Source: an uncultured Sphingomonas sp.
GTDB taxonomy: Bacteria > Pseudomonadota > Alphaproteobacteria > Sphingomonadales > Sphingomonadaceae
NCBI RefSeq assembly: GCF_913774285.1
Contig: NZ_CAJYHX010000001.1
Span: 22,625 to 86,624 of the forward strand
Length of the DNA stretch: 64,000 nucleotides
Direction: 5' to 3'
Part shown: positions 19,428 through 28,954 of the stretch, in pieces
Layout: each line of letters opens with the position of its first letter
Numbering within the stretch: the first letter of the stretch is position 1
Position numbers and translations under genes: made by a program
Notes under the pieces: generated by a model
What the model saw: the letters and a program-made list of their open reading frames with translations, nothing else
The model's database searches: none
Told to the model about the DNA's origin: nothing

Positions 19428-21839
19428 TCAGTCGAGCCGCATCGCCTCGGCAGCAATAGCCTCCGCTTCTTCGAGCAGCGCATCTTCGGTGGTGCCTTGC
19501 GCGACCGACTCCCGACCAATCATGATCAGCACCGGAACGGCCATCGGGCTCACCCGCTCCAGGTCTACATGGAGCATCCGCGCGCGCGCCTCGTCGAGCA
19601 GCCGCGCGAGTCGACCGACATCGGTCATCTTGGCGCGCGCATCTTCCCAGGCGGCGCGCAGCAGCAGGTGGTCGGGCTCGTATCTGCGCAGCACGTCGTA
19701 GATCAGGTCGGTCGAGAAGGTGACCTGCCGCCCGGTCTTCTTCTTGCCGGGATGCTGGCGCTCGACCAGCCCGCCGATGATCGCCACTTCGCGAAAGGCG
19801 CGCTTGAGCAGCGCCGAGCCCTGCACCCAGTCGACGAACTCATGTTCGAGGATGTCGGGCGAGAAGAGCGGGCGCGGATCGACGATCTTCTCCAGCCCGT
19901 ATACCGCCAGCGCATAGTCGTTGGCGACGAAGCCGAGCGGCTTGAGCCCCATCGCCTCCATCCGCCGCGTGACCAGCATGCCCAGCGACTGGTGCGCGTT
20001 CCAGCCTTCGAAGCTGTAGATGACGAGATGGTAGCGGCCTTCGTGCGGGAAGGTTTCGACCAGCAGCTGGCCCGGTGCTGGCAAGGTCGAGCGCCGGTCC
20101 TGTGTCTCCAGCCATTCGCGCACGTCCGCCGGGAAGCGGGTCCACTGGCTGCGATCGAACAGGAAGGTTCGCACGCGGTCGGCAAGGTTGGCGGTGATCG
20201 CCAGCCGCGCGCCCATATAGCTCGGCACCCGCGCCTGCTTGGCGGTGGCGCGGACGATCAGGTCGGTCGCCTCGACCCGCTCCACTTCCAGTGCGAGGCC
20301 GCCGAAGAAGAAGGTGTCGCCCGGCGAAAGCGAGGCGGCGAACCCCTCCTCCACCTTGCCCAGCCGCTTGCCGTTCTTGAACCGCACCTCCAGCATCGGC
20401 GATTCGACGATAATGCCCGCGTTGAGCCGATGCTGCGCAATGAAATTGGGCTGGGTGACCCGCCAGACGCCGTCCTTGCCTTGGGTCAGCCGCTTGAACT
20501 TATCATAGGCGCGCAAGCTGTAGCCGCCATCGGCGATGAAATTCAGGACGCGGTCGAACACCTCCTCGGTCAGCGCCGAATAGGGCAATGCTGCACGTAC
20601 TTCCTGCAGCATATCCGCGGCGCGGAAGGGCGCGGCGCAGGCGCAGCCCATCACATGCTGGGCGAGCACGTCGAGCGCGCCGGGACGGAAGATGTCGGGA
20701 TCGAGCTCGCCCGCCTCGACCGCATCGAGCGCCGCGCGTGCCTCGAGATATTCGAAGCGATTGCCGGGGATCAGCACCGCCTCGCTTGCCTCGTCGAGCC
20801 GGTGGTTGGCGCGGCCGATCCGCTGGAGCAGCCGCGACGAGCCTTTGGGCGCCCCCATCTGGATCACGCAGTCGACATCGCCCCAGTCGACCCCAAGGTC
20901 GAGGCTGGCGGTGGCGACCAGCGCGCGCAGCCGCCCGTCGGCCATCGCCTGCTCGGCCTTTTGCCGCGCCTCCAGGCTGAGGCTGCCATGGTGCACGCCG
21001 ATCGGCAGCTTGAGCTCGTTGACCTTCCACAGCTGCTGGAAGACGAGTTCGGCCAGGCCCCGGGTGTTGCAGAAGACGATCGTCGTCTTGTGCGTCTCGA
21101 TCTCGGCCATCACCTGCGGGATGGCATAGATGCCCGAATGCCCGGCCCAGGGCACGCGGCCTTCGGGGAGCAGGATCGCAATGTCCGGATCGGCGCCCTT
21201 TTCGCCCTGCACCAGCGTCACCGCATCGATGTCGCCATAGGGGGCGAGCCAGGCGCGATAGCCGTCGGGATCGGCGACCGTCGCGGACAGGCCGACGCGG
21301 CGGAACCCCGGCGCCAGCCGCTCCAGCCGGGCGAGCGCCAGCGCCAGCAGGTCGCCGCGCTTGCTGGTGGCGAAGGCGTGGATCTCGTCGATCACCACCG
21401 TCTTCAGCCCGGCGAACATCGTCAGGCTGTCCTCATAGGAGAGCAGCAGGCTGAGCGATTCGGGCGTGGTCATCAGCACCTGCGGCGGGCGGGCGCGCTG
21501 GCGGACCTTCTTCTCGTGCGGGGTGTCGCCGGTGCGCGTCTCGACGCGGATCGGCAGCCCCATCTGCTCGATCGGGGTGAGCAGGTTGCGCTGGACGTCC
21601 ACCGCCAGCGCCTTGAGCGGCGAAATGTATAGCGTGTGCAGCCCCTCGACCGGCGCCTCGATCAGATCCGCGAGCGTCGGCAGGAAGCCGGAGAGCGTCT
21701 TGCCCGCCCCCGTCGGTGCGACGAGCAGCGCATGCCGCCCCGCCCGGGCGGCCGCGAGCATGTCCCACTGGTGCCGCCGCGGCGCCCATCCGCGCGCGGT
21801 GAACCAGTCGGCCAGAGGTGCGGGGAGATCGGCGGGCAC
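19428..21839 (-). CDS. Lhr-type ligase-associated DEXH helicase
   Basis: An 803-residue superfamily 2 helicase. Motif I is APTGAGKT, motif II is DEIH, followed by the SAT-containing GLSATV. The second RecA domain shows TTIVFCNTRG and QRIGRANHR, and a large Lhr-type C-terminal domain follows. The length and the C-terminal sequence fit the bacterial ligase-associated DEXH helicases. These usually lie with an ATP-dependent DNA ligase, an MBL-fold exonuclease and the PdeM phosphoesterase; none of those is in the window. The start is taken as GTG at 21839. The frame stays open for another 470 codons upstream only because it runs antisense to the M20 peptidase gene. Confidence 0.9.
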   Translation of the reverse strand: MPADLPAPLADWFTARGWAPRRHQWDMLAAARAGRHALLVAPTGAGKTLSGFLPTLADLIEAPVEGLHTLYISPLKALAVDVQRNLLTPIEQMGLPIRVETRTGDTPHEKKVRQRARPPQVLMTTPESLSLLLSYEDSLTMFAGLKTVVIDEIHAFATSKRGDLLALALARLERLAPGFRRVGLSATVADPDGYRAWLAPYGDIDAVTLVQGEKGADPDIAILLPEGRVPWAGHSGIYAIPQVMAEIETHKTTIVFCNTRGLAELVFQQLWKVNELKLPIGVHHGSLSLEARQKAEQAMADGRLRALVATASLDLGVDWGDVDCVIQMGAPKGSSRLLQRIGRANHRLDEASEAVLIPGNRFEYLEARAALDAVEAGELDPDIFRPGALDVLAQHVMGCACAAPFRAADMLQEVRAALPYSALTEEVFDRVLNFIADGGYSLRAYDKFKRLTQGKDGVWRVTQPNFIAQHRLNAGIIVESPMLEVRFKNGKRLGKVEEGFAASLSPGDTFFFGGLALEVERVEATDLIVRATAKQARVPSYMGARLAITANLADRVRTFLFDRSQWTRFPADVREWLETQDRRSTLPAPGQLLVETFPHEGRYHLVIYSFEGWNAHQSLGMLVTRRMEAMGLKPLGFVANDYALAVYGLEKIVDPRPLFSPDILEHEFVDWVQGSALLKRAFREVAIIGGLVERQHPGKKKTGRQVTFSTDLIYDVLRRYEPDHLLLRAAWEDARAKMTDVGRLARLLDEARARMLHVDLERVSPMAVPVLIMIGRESVAQGTTEDALLEEAEAIAAEAMRLD

Positions 21840-21935
21840 GAGCCCTATGTAGGGAGCGCGGAAGCGTCTGTGGAGGCGCTTCCCTTCTCCCCTTTCCCAT
21901 GCTCCATTGCGCGCAGGGCAAATGGGGAAAACCGG

Positions 21936-23339
21936 ATGAAGATGCTTCTCGCCACCGCCGCGCTCGCCGTCGCGATCGCCGCACCCGCCGCTGCGCAGAC
22001 GCGGCCCGATCAGGCCAAGTTCTTCGACCTCTACAAGGAACTGGTCGAGACCAACACCGTGGTGAATGTCGGCAGTTGCACCCAGGCAGCCGAGCAGATT
22101 GCCGCGCGGCTGAAAGCTGCCGGGTTCAAGGACGACCAGCTCACCCTGTTCGCCACGCCCGAGCATCCCAGGGACGGCGGGCTGGTCGCGGTCTATCCGG
22201 GCACGTCGAAAAAGGCCAAGCCGATCCTGCTGCTCGCGCATCTCGACGTGGTGGCGGCCAAGCGCGAGGACTGGACCCGCGATCCGTTCAAGCTGGTCGA
22301 GGAGAATGGCTATTATTACGCCCGCGGCACCGCCGACGACAAGGCGATGGCGGCCACCTGGGCGGACACGCTGATCCGCTTCCAGCAGGCGGGGTACAAG
22401 CCCAAGCGCACCGTGAAGCTGGCGCTCACCTGCGGCGAGGAGACGACCTGGGCGTTCAACGGCGCCGAATGGCTGGCCAAGAACAAGCGCGACCTGATCG
22501 ACGCCGAATTCGCGCTCAACGAAGGCGGCGGCGGCAAGTCGGACGGGCATGGCAAGGTGCTCGTCCAGAGCATGCAGGTCGGCGAGAAGGCGGTGCAGAA
22601 CTTCCGGCTGGAAACGAGCAACCCCGGCGGCCACAGCTCGATCCCCGTGCCGGACAATGCGATCTACGAACTGGCCGACGCGCTGGTGAAGATCCGCGCT
22701 TATGATTTCCCGCTGGAGCTCTCCGGCACCACCCGCGCCTATTTCGCCAAGGCGGGTGCGGCGCGGAGCGATGCGATGGGCAAGGCGATGGTGGCGATCG
22801 CCGCCAATCCGGCCGACAAGGGTGCCGAGACGCTGCTCAACACCGATCGCATCTACCATTCGATGCTGCGCACGACCTGCGTCGCAACCTTGCTGGAGGG
22901 CGGCCACGCCAACAACGCCCTGCCCCAGCGGGCTGCTGCGAACATCAATTGCCGGATCTTCCCCGGGCACAGCAGCGAAGAAATCCAACAGGCGCTGGCC
23001 ACGGCGATCGGCGACGCGAAGGTGACGATCACCATGGTCCCGCCGGTGCGGCCGATCGCCAAGTCGCCCGCGCTCGATCCGAAGGTGGTGGGCCCGGCCG
23101 AGAAGCTGGTCGCCAAATATTTCCCCGGCGTGCCGCTGGTGCCGACCATGTCGACCGGCGCGACCGACGGCATCTTCCTCGCCGCCGTGGGCATCCCGAC
23201 CTATGGCGTGCCGGGCGCCTGGGGCGATCCTGACGGCAACGGCGTGCACGGGCTGAACGAGCGGATCGAGGTCCGCTCGCTCTATACCGGCCGCGACTAT
23301 TTGTTCGATCTGGTGAAGGCGTATGCCGAGCAGGAGTGA
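21936..23339 (+). CDS. Exported M20-family metallopeptidase
   Basis: A 467-residue periplasmic dizinc peptidase. The signal peptide ends at about residue 21 (APAAAQ). Metal ligands and catalytic residues appear in order: LLLAHLDVV, ARGTADDK, TCGEET, and near the end GATDGIF. The dimerisation insert begins near SNPGGHSS. Members of this family cleave dipeptides, acyl-amino acids or carboxypeptidase substrates, and the specific substrate cannot be inferred. ATG at 21936 is chosen because the signal peptide starts there. The gene converges on recF with three bases between stops. Confidence 0.93.
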   Translation: MKMLLATAALAVAIAAPAAAQTRPDQAKFFDLYKELVETNTVVNVGSCTQAAEQIAARLKAAGFKDDQLTLFATPEHPRDGGLVAVYPGTSKKAKPILLLAHLDVVAAKREDWTRDPFKLVEENGYYYARGTADDKAMAATWADTLIRFQQAGYKPKRTVKLALTCGEETTWAFNGAEWLAKNKRDLIDAEFALNEGGGGKSDGHGKVLVQSMQVGEKAVQNFRLETSNPGGHSSIPVPDNAIYELADALVKIRAYDFPLELSGTTRAYFAKAGAARSDAMGKAMVAIAANPADKGAETLLNTDRIYHSMLRTTCVATLLEGGHANNALPQRAAANINCRIFPGHSSEEIQQALATAIGDAKVTITMVPPVRPIAKSPALDPKVVGPAEKLVAKYFPGVPLVPTMSTGATDGIFLAAVGIPTYGVPGAWGDPDGNGVHGLNERIEVRSLYTGRDYLFDLVKAYAEQE

Positions 23340-23342
23340 GGC

Positions 23343-24410
23343 TCAGGCGGGCTCCACCCTGCCGTCTGCTACCCGGTAGAGGGTGGCGGTGGCGGGGACC
23401 GCCTCGAACAGCGCGGGTTCGGTGCCGGTCATCCATACCTGCCCGCGTCCCGCAAGCCGCTCGAACAGCGCCGCGCGGCGGCCCGGATCGAGATGCGCGG
23501 CGACCTCGTCGAGCAGCAGGATCGGCGGGGTACCGACCCGGTCTGCCACCAGCTCGGCATGGGCCAGCACGATGCCGAGCAGCAGCGCCTTCTGCTCGCC
23601 GGTCGAGCAGAGATGCGCGGGCTGGGCCTTGTCGAGATGCATGACCTGCAGGTCGGCGCGGTGCGGGCCGGTGAGGGTGCGCCCGGCGGCGGCATCGCGG
23701 CGGCGGCCCTCGCGCAGCGCGGCGGCGAGCGCGGGGGCGTCGCCCTGCCAGCCCTCCAGCGTCAGCCCGGCACGCGCAAAGGGCCCCGCGGGCTGGTCGG
23801 CCAGACGTGCGCCCAGTGCCGCCACAGCATCGCGGCGGGCGGCGTCGATCGCCGCGCCATGCTCGGCCATCCGCGCCTCCAGCGCGTCAAGCCAGGCGGG
23901 GTCGGGCGGCAGCTCGTCGGCGAGCAGCCGGTTGCGTTCGCGCATCGCCGCTTCATAGCGGGTCGCTTCATGGGCGTGACGGGGGTTGAGCGCGAGCGTC
24001 AGCCGGTCGAGGAAGCGGCGGCGGTCCCCAGGCGCCTCCAGGAACAGCCGGTCCATCGCGGGCGTAAGCCACAACACCACCAGCCACTGCGCGAGGCTGG
24101 TCGCCGCCGCCGTCGCACCGTTCACACGCACGATCCGCCGCTCGGGCGCGTCGGCGCGGGTGCCGGTGCCGATCTCGGCCTCGTCGAGCGTAGCCGCGAT
24201 GCCGAACCCCCCCGCCCCGCCCTGCCGCGCCATCTCGCTCAGCGGCGCGCCGCGCAAGCCCCGGCCGGGGGCGAGCAGCGAGACGGCCTCCAGGATGTTG
24301 GTCTTGCCCGCGCCATTCTCGCCGCTCAGCACGACGAAGTCCGCCCCCGGGGTCAGCAGGGCATCCTCGTGGTTGCGGAAGTCGGTGAGCAGGAGACGCT
24401 TGACGGCCAT
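23343..24410 (-). CDS. recF: DNA replication/repair protein RecF
   Basis: A 355-residue SMC-like ABC ATPase that promotes RecA loading at gaps with RecO and RecR. Walker A is GENGAGKT at 30-37, the ABC signature region reads [12 protein letters not shown], and Walker B is [15 protein letters not shown] at 24410 begins the conserved [14 protein letters not shown]. The longer upstream open frame is antisense to a lipoprotein gene and was discarded. dnaN lies 2.6 kb further upstream on the same strand, so the classic dnaN-recF adjacency is interrupted by three genes. Confidence 0.95.
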   Translation of the reverse strand: MAVKRLLLTDFRNHEDALLTPGADFVVLSGENGAGKTNILEAVSLLAPGRGLRGAPLSEMARQGGAGGFGIAATLDEAEIGTGTRADAPERRIVRVNGATAAATSLAQWLVVLWLTPAMDRLFLEAPGDRRRFLDRLTLALNPRHAHEATRYEAAMRERNRLLADELPPDPAWLDALEARMAEHGAAIDAARRDAVAALGARLADQPAGPFARAGLTLEGWQGDAPALAAALREGRRRDAAAGRTLTGPHRADLQVMHLDKAQPAHLCSTGEQKALLLGIVLAHAELVADRVGTPPILLLDEVAAHLDPGRRAALFERLAGRGQVWMTGTEPALFEAVPATATLYRVADGRVEPA

Positions 24411-24485
24411 GAAAGGGGCTGTAGCGCAGCACCTTGCCCACGAACACCGCTTGGCCGATAGATCAGGGCGAAGGGATAGAAACAC

Positions 24486-25292
24486 ATGATCCGCAAGACT
24501 GTTACGATTGCCGCGCTCGCGCTGGTGGCGGCCTGCTCCAAGGCGCCCGAGGACGTGACCGCGACCTACGCCGCCGCCGGCGGCCGCGGCACGATCACCG
24601 TGAAGGCTGCCGCCAATGGCGACGCCAAGGTGGAAGCCGGCCCGCAGACCCTGATCCACAAGGGCGGCACCGATTACGTCGTGATCACCGACGGCAACGA
24701 CAAGTTCGCCGCCAGCTTCGCCGATTTCGTCGGCGCGACGCAGGACATGGCCATGGCCAAGGGCATGAAGCCCCAGGCGCTGCCGCAGGACCCGGACTAT
24801 GAGGCGGTCCAGGTCGGCGAGGAGAAGGTCGGCGACCAGAAGGGCACGATCTGGAGCGTGCAGCCCAAGGGCAACCCGCAGGGCGATTCGATCCGCATCG
24901 TCGTCAGCGACGACAGCCGCCTGAAGAACATCGCCGCCGCAATCGGCATGCAGACCAAGCTGACCGGCGCGCGCATGGCGACCGTGTTCACCAGCGTGCC
25001 CAAGGCCGAGAAGGTGCTGGAAGACGTGATCGCCAAGGGCGCCGTGCTCCGCCTGGGCGAAGCGCTGACGCTGCAGAGCATCAAGCCGGGTGCCATCCCC
25101 GCCAGCGAGTTCGCGCTGCCGAAGGTGCTCGACCGCGCGGCGCTCCGCAAGCGCATCGAGGACCAGGCCAACAAGGCGCTCGAAGCCGCCAAGGCCGCCG
25201 GCGACAAGGCCGGCGAAGCACCGGCTCAGGGCGCGCCTGCAGCACCTGCCGCACCTGCTCCCGCACCGGAAGCGACTCCGGCCGCGAAGTAA
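24486..25292 (+). CDS. Uncharacterised lipoprotein, first of a paralogous pair
   Basis: A 268-residue predicted lipoprotein with lipidated Cys17 in LVAACS and an Ala/Pro-rich C-terminal tail (from about residue 240). No characterised family was recognised. The mature start [27 protein letters not shown] is mirrored by the next gene ([25 protein letters not shown]). Both continue with a GGxDYV block and a later E-V-x(n)-G-x-x-W element, so the two are tandem paralogues. Its stop codon overlaps the next start (TAATG). An envelope role is inferred from the lipobox only. Confidence 0.8.
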   Translation: MIRKTVTIAALALVAACSKAPEDVTATYAAAGGRGTITVKAAANGDAKVEAGPQTLIHKGGTDYVVITDGNDKFAASFADFVGATQDMAMAKGMKPQALPQDPDYEAVQVGEEKVGDQKGTIWSVQPKGNPQGDSIRIVVSDDSRLKNIAAAIGMQTKLTGARMATVFTSVPKAEKVLEDVIAKGAVLRLGEALTLQSIKPGAIPASEFALPKVLDRAALRKRIEDQANKALEAAKAAGDKAGEAPAQGAPAAPAAPAPAPEATPAAK

Positions 25293-26029
25293 TGCGCAAG
25301 CGTCTCGCACGCGCATTGCCGATCCTGCTGGCGCTGGCCCCGTGGCCGGCGCTGGCGGACGTCACCGCGACCTACAAGGCCGGCATCGACCGGCTGATCG
25401 TGGAAGTGGCCGACAATGGCGATGCACGTGTCCAGATCGACGACGTCATCTATGTCCGGCACGGCGGCGAGGACTATGTCACGTTCGGCAAGTTCGACGG
25501 CATGGCGATCTCCGGCCGCCGCGACGACATGCTGGAGTTCGTCCGCGTACTGTTCCACGCGGCCGGGAGGACGCCGCCGCCCTCCGCACCGGCTACGGCC
25601 GCCCCGCGTCTCGAACCGCTGCGCGCAGTCGAGGTGCTGGGGTTGCAGGGGCAGGTTTGGCGGCTCTGGCTTGCCGGCAAGAGCGACCCGGCCGACAGCA
25701 TCGAAGCCGCGTTCACCGACTCGCCCAAGCTGGCGCCGGTGAACCGCGCACTCCGATCGGCGGCCCGCGGCTTTTTTGATACGTTCGGTCCCCTGGACAA
25801 GCGCGGCCAGTTCCGCGCGGCCCTGGTGGCGATGGCGGAAAAGGGCGCGCCGCTGATGATCGGTGACGCCAAGACCGTGCAGTTGCTCGCGGTCGACTTT
25901 GGGCCGATCGCCCCTGCCCGCTTCGCCGTCCCCAAGGATCTGTCCAGCCCCGAGGCGCTGCGATCCATCGCGAAAGAGATGGAGGAGAAGCGGCAGGAGG
26001 AAAAGCGGAACTGGGGCGATACCCCTTAA
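25292..26029 (+). CDS. Uncharacterised exported protein, second of a paralogous pair
   Basis: A 245-residue protein with a cleavable-type signal peptide ([16 protein letters not shown]), so it is probably soluble in the periplasm rather than lipidated like its upstream paralogue. It shares that protein's N-terminal DVTATY repeat unit, GGEDYV block and overall order. The C-terminus is charged ([11 protein letters not shown]) instead of Ala/Pro-rich. The start overlaps the upstream stop, indicating coupled translation. The stop codon overlaps the opposing coq4-type stop by two bases. No function can be assigned. Confidence 0.75.
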   Translation: MRKRLARALPILLALAPWPALADVTATYKAGIDRLIVEVADNGDARVQIDDVIYVRHGGEDYVTFGKFDGMAISGRRDDMLEFVRVLFHAAGRTPPPSAPATAAPRLEPLRAVEVLGLQGQVWRLWLAGKSDPADSIEAAFTDSPKLAPVNRALRSAARGFFDTFGPLDKRGQFRAALVAMAEKGAPLMIGDAKTVQLLAVDFGPIAPARFAVPKDLSSPEALRSIAKEMEEKRQEEKRNWGDTP

Positions 26030-26790
26030 AGCGCCCCGATTCCCGCTTCGGCCAGCCGCGTCTGGGCGATGCGATACCGTTTCGGCTCGGCAATCCCCAG
26101 CCGCGCCCGCGCCGCGTCCAGCGGCTCCTCGAGCAGCTTCTCGTAATCCTCAGCGTGCAGCCAGCCGGCGCGCTTGCCGTGGCGATAGCCTTCCCAAATC
26201 GCCTTCACGCAGTCGAGCCGCCCGGTGGTGCGAATGCTCTTGAGCGCCCCGCCAACGGCGATGAAGCCCCAGCCGGTGCCGCCGGTCTGCGCATAGGAAA
26301 AGGCGACGAGGCACAGCTCGCCGAGATGCTCGTCGGCCTTGTAGCCGGTCAGCACGTGCCAGAGATCGTGGATGTCGCGCTCGCGCCGCCCCATCCAGGC
26401 ATAGGGGTGTTCGACCTCGATGCCCTGGAACCCGCCCTCGACCATGCTGACCTGGACCAGACCGTCGGCCGAATAGCCGGTCGAATCGAGGAAGTCGCGG
26501 TACGCCGCGCCGAGCGTACCGGGGGCGAAGCTGTCGATCCAGCTTCGGTCGGACAGGCGCTGCGACAGCTCCAGCCGGCGATAGGCGAGCTTGCCGCCGC
26601 CGGGCATGGTGAGCAGCTTGCGATAATTGCGCTGGCTGACGTCCCCGTTCAGCGCGCGCATGATCTTGAAGACCTGTTCGGTATCGTCGCCATTGGCGAG
26701 CAGCTTGCGCAGCGCCGACAATGCGGTGCCCCATTCGCGCTTGAGCGGCACCCCGGGGTTGAGCAACGGTTGCGGAGCCTTGGTCGCCAT
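26026..26790 (-). CDS. COQ4-family ubiquinone biosynthesis protein
   Basis: A 254-residue protein of the COQ4 family. In eukaryotes these organise the ubiquinone biosynthetic complex, and bacterial members occur in alphaproteobacteria. The metal-binding HDxxH motif is visible as HDLWH at 141-145, in the expected context RRERDIHDLWHVLTGY, with the acidic residue of the extended motif following in GELCLVAF. ATG at 26790 is preferred. An in-frame GTG five codons upstream is possible because a GGAATCGGA ribosome-binding-like stretch lies between the two. It is encoded alone on its strand. Confidence 0.87.
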   Translation of the reverse strand: MATKAPQPLLNPGVPLKREWGTALSALRKLLANGDDTEQVFKIMRALNGDVSQRNYRKLLTMPGGGKLAYRRLELSQRLSDRSWIDSFAPGTLGAAYRDFLDSTGYSADGLVQVSMVEGGFQGIEVEHPYAWMGRRERDIHDLWHVLTGYKADEHLGELCLVAFSYAQTGGTGWGFIAVGGALKSIRTTGRLDCVKAIWEGYRHGKRAGWLHAEDYEKLLEEPLDAARARLGIAEPKRYRIAQTRLAEAGIGAL

Positions 26791-27000
26791 GCAGTCCGAT
26801 TCCACTAACTGACACGGCTGTTAATAGCAGAGACGCCCGGCCTTTTCAACGCGCGCGACCATTCGACCGAGGCGGACGACGGATCCAGGGAGATCCGCCG
26901 CCCGACCCAAGTCCCGTAAAGTGCGACCCTCGGGGCTTGGCCCTGCTTATGGTCGCAAAGAAAGTGCCGACATAGCCGGGGAAAGCGCGGGGTGCGCTCG

Positions 27001-27032
27001 AAAGCGGCCGTCAACCATGGACAAGCCGCTTT
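27001..27032 (-). other. Hairpin in the gap downstream of dnaN
   Basis: AAAGCGGC at 27001-27008 pairs with GCCGCTTT at 27025-27032, 26 bases past the dnaN stop. The loop is long and no T run follows, so termination is uncertain. The rest of the gap between dnaN and the COQ4-type gene (26791-27057) showed nothing recognisable. Confidence 0.3.
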
Positions 27033-27057
27033 GCTGCCAAGAAAAACCGGTGCGGGA

Positions 27058-28170
27058 TCAGACGCGCATCGGCATCAATACGTAGAGCGCGGGCGACGAA
27101 TCATTCTCGCGGATCAGCGTCGGCGCCGCCGCATCTGCCAGATGTACTTCGACGAGATCGCCTTCGATCTGGCCGAGAATGTCCATCAGGTAGCGGCTGT
27201 TGAAGCCGATCTCGAAACCCATCGCGGCATATTCGCCCGGCACTTCTTCCGCCGCGACGCCATTCTCGGGGCTGGTCACCGAGAGCACCACCTTGTCGCG
27301 CTCCAGCGCCATCTTCACCGCGCGGGTCTTCTCGGTCGCGATGGTCGAGACGCGGTCGACGCCTTGCATCAGGCTCTTCGGATCGAGCTTGAGCAGCTTG
27401 TCGTTCGCAGTCGGGATCACGCGGCTGTAATCGGGGAAGGTGCCGTCGATCAGCTTCGAGGTGAGGATCGCCTGGCCCAGGTCGAAGCGAATCTTCGACG
27501 GCGAGAGCGACACGCCCACCGAACCGTCGACCTCGTCGAGCAGCTTGCGCAGCTCGGCCACGCACTTGCGCGGCACGATCACACCCGGCATCGCGTCGGC
27601 GCCGTCCGGGCAGGGCACAGTGACGCGGGCCAGCCGGTGGCCGTCCGTCGCCGCCGCGCGCAGCATGCGGCTGGCATCGTCGGTCACGTGGAAGAAGATG
27701 CCGTTCAGATAATAGCGCGTCTCCTCGGTGGAGATCGCGAAGCGGGTCTTGTCGATGATCTGCTTGAGCGTCTCCGCCGGCAGCTCGAACGTGGTCGGCA
27801 GCTCGCCCTCGGCGATCATCGGGAAATCGTCGCGCGGCAGCGTGCCGAGCTGGAAGCGGGCGCGGCCGGCCACCACCGTCAGCTTGCCCTCGGCGGCGGT
27901 GAGCACCACCTGCGAACCCTCGGGCAGCTTGCGGACGATGTCGAACAGCGTGTGCGCCGACACCGTCGTAGCACCCACCTGGTCGACCGCCGCCGGGATC
28001 GTCTCGTCGATCTGCAGATCGAGATCGGTCGCCATCAGCCGGATCGTGCCGCCCAGCTGCGCATCGATCAGCACGTTGGACAGGATCGGAATCGTGTTGC
28101 GCCGCTCGACCACGGACTGGACGTGGCTCAGGCCCCTCAACAGAGTTGCGCGTTCGATCGTCGCCTTCAT
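27058..28170 (-). CDS. dnaN: DNA polymerase III subunit beta (sliding clamp)
   Basis: A 370-residue processivity clamp that encircles DNA as a dimer and tethers Pol III and other partners. Its three tandem clamp domains are recognisable: MKATIERATLLRGLSHVQSVVERRNTIPIL at the start, TDGHRLA in the middle domain, and the C-terminal ALYVLMPMRV that ends all family members. ATG at 28170 has GAGG four bases upstream; a TTG three codons earlier is not favoured. dnaA is not adjacent, so this is not the conventional dnaA-dnaN-recF cluster. Confidence 0.97.
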   Translation of the reverse strand: MKATIERATLLRGLSHVQSVVERRNTIPILSNVLIDAQLGGTIRLMATDLDLQIDETIPAAVDQVGATTVSAHTLFDIVRKLPEGSQVVLTAAEGKLTVVAGRARFQLGTLPRDDFPMIAEGELPTTFELPAETLKQIIDKTRFAISTEETRYYLNGIFFHVTDDASRMLRAAATDGHRLARVTVPCPDGADAMPGVIVPRKCVAELRKLLDEVDGSVGVSLSPSKIRFDLGQAILTSKLIDGTFPDYSRVIPTANDKLLKLDPKSLMQGVDRVSTIATEKTRAVKMALERDKVVLSVTSPENGVAAEEVPGEYAAMGFEIGFNSRYLMDILGQIEGDLVEVHLADAAAPTLIRENDSSPALYVLMPMRV

Positions 28171-28255
28171 GTACCTCAAACCCCCGGGCCGTCGCCCTGC
28201 TTTCTACCCGGCGCGACCCGGCCGGTGGCAATGCGCCATGACGTACCCTTAACGC

Positions 28256-28290
28256 GAAAAAGGGCCGGAGCAAGCTGCCCCGACCCTCTT
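28256..28290 (-). terminator. Terminator of the outer-membrane barrel gene
   Basis: On the minus strand an 11-pair stem (GGGTCGGGGCA with TGCTCCGGCCC, two G-T pairs, three-base loop) is followed by TTTTTC. It lies about 30 bases past the stop codon at 28319 and insulates the gene from dnaN. Confidence 0.85.
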
Positions 28291-28318
28291 TTCCACAGTC
28301 AGACTGCCTTTTCGGCGA

Positions 28319-28939
28319 TCAGAAGCGGACGCCCAGCCCCGTGACGATCTGGTGACGCTCGGGATCGACGCCGCCCGCCTGCGAGCCATAGTTGGAATAG
28401 CGATATTCCGCCTTGGCGAAGACCTTGTCGGTCAGCTTGAACTCGGCACCCGCACCGAGGCGCCAGCCGTCGTAATTGTCGCGCTGGCGGAAGGACAGCG
28501 CCGGCGCGGTGGCGGTGGCCGGCGAATCATAGTCGGTGATGAACTGCGCGTTGGTATATCCGGCCTTGGCGTAGATCAGCGTACGCGGACCCGCGAGGAA
28601 GCCGAGGCGACCGCCGACATAGAGGTCGCGGCCCGCCTTCACACGCAGCCGGTCGCCCGCGGTGAGCACATCGCCGCTGCGATCGCTGATCGACGACCCG
28701 GTCACTTCGCCTTCGACGCCGAACACGGTGCTGCCGCGCTGGATGTCATAGCCGATATTGCCGCCATAGGTGACGCCGTCGCGCGACGCGTCATAGGACG
28801 ACTTGTCGTTCACGCGGTCCCAGCCGGCAATCACTTCGGCGTGCGAGCCGTTGAAGCTCTGGTCCTGCGACTGGGCGAAAGCCGGCGCGGCGAAGGCCGT
28901 GGTGGCGATCAGCGCGGCGATGGAAAGCTTGGTACGCAT
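28319..28939 (-). CDS. Outer-membrane beta-barrel protein
   Basis: A 206-residue small barrel of the OmpA/opacity-porin type. The signal peptide ends at about residue 22 (AAPAFAQ). Alternating hydrophobic strands follow, including YGGNIGYDI, VFGVEGEV, YVGGRLGF and FAKAEYRYSNYG, and the chain ends in LGVRF with the C-terminal Phe used for BAM recognition. A GAGGAG ribosome binding site lies seven bases before the ATG, directly behind a strong leader hairpin (28955-29015). The gene has its own terminator. Confidence 0.9.
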   Translation of the reverse strand: MRTKLSIAALIATTAFAAPAFAQSQDQSFNGSHAEVIAGWDRVNDKSSYDASRDGVTYGGNIGYDIQRGSTVFGVEGEVTGSSISDRSGDVLTAGDRLRVKAGRDLYVGGRLGFLAGPRTLIYAKAGYTNAQFITDYDSPATATAPALSFRQRDNYDGWRLGAGAEFKLTDKVFAKAEYRYSNYGSQAGGVDPERHQIVTGLGVRF

Positions 28940-28954
28940 AACGATTACTCCTCA

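Noticed and set aside
21840..23249. N-terminal extension of the Lhr-type helicase by about 470 codons
   Set aside because: The extension is antisense to the M20 peptidase gene and has shadow-type composition. The conserved helicase sequence begins at 21839.
24411..25316. N-terminal extension of recF
   Set aside because: It is antisense to the lipoprotein at 24486-25292, and RecF similarity starts exactly at the ATG at 24410.
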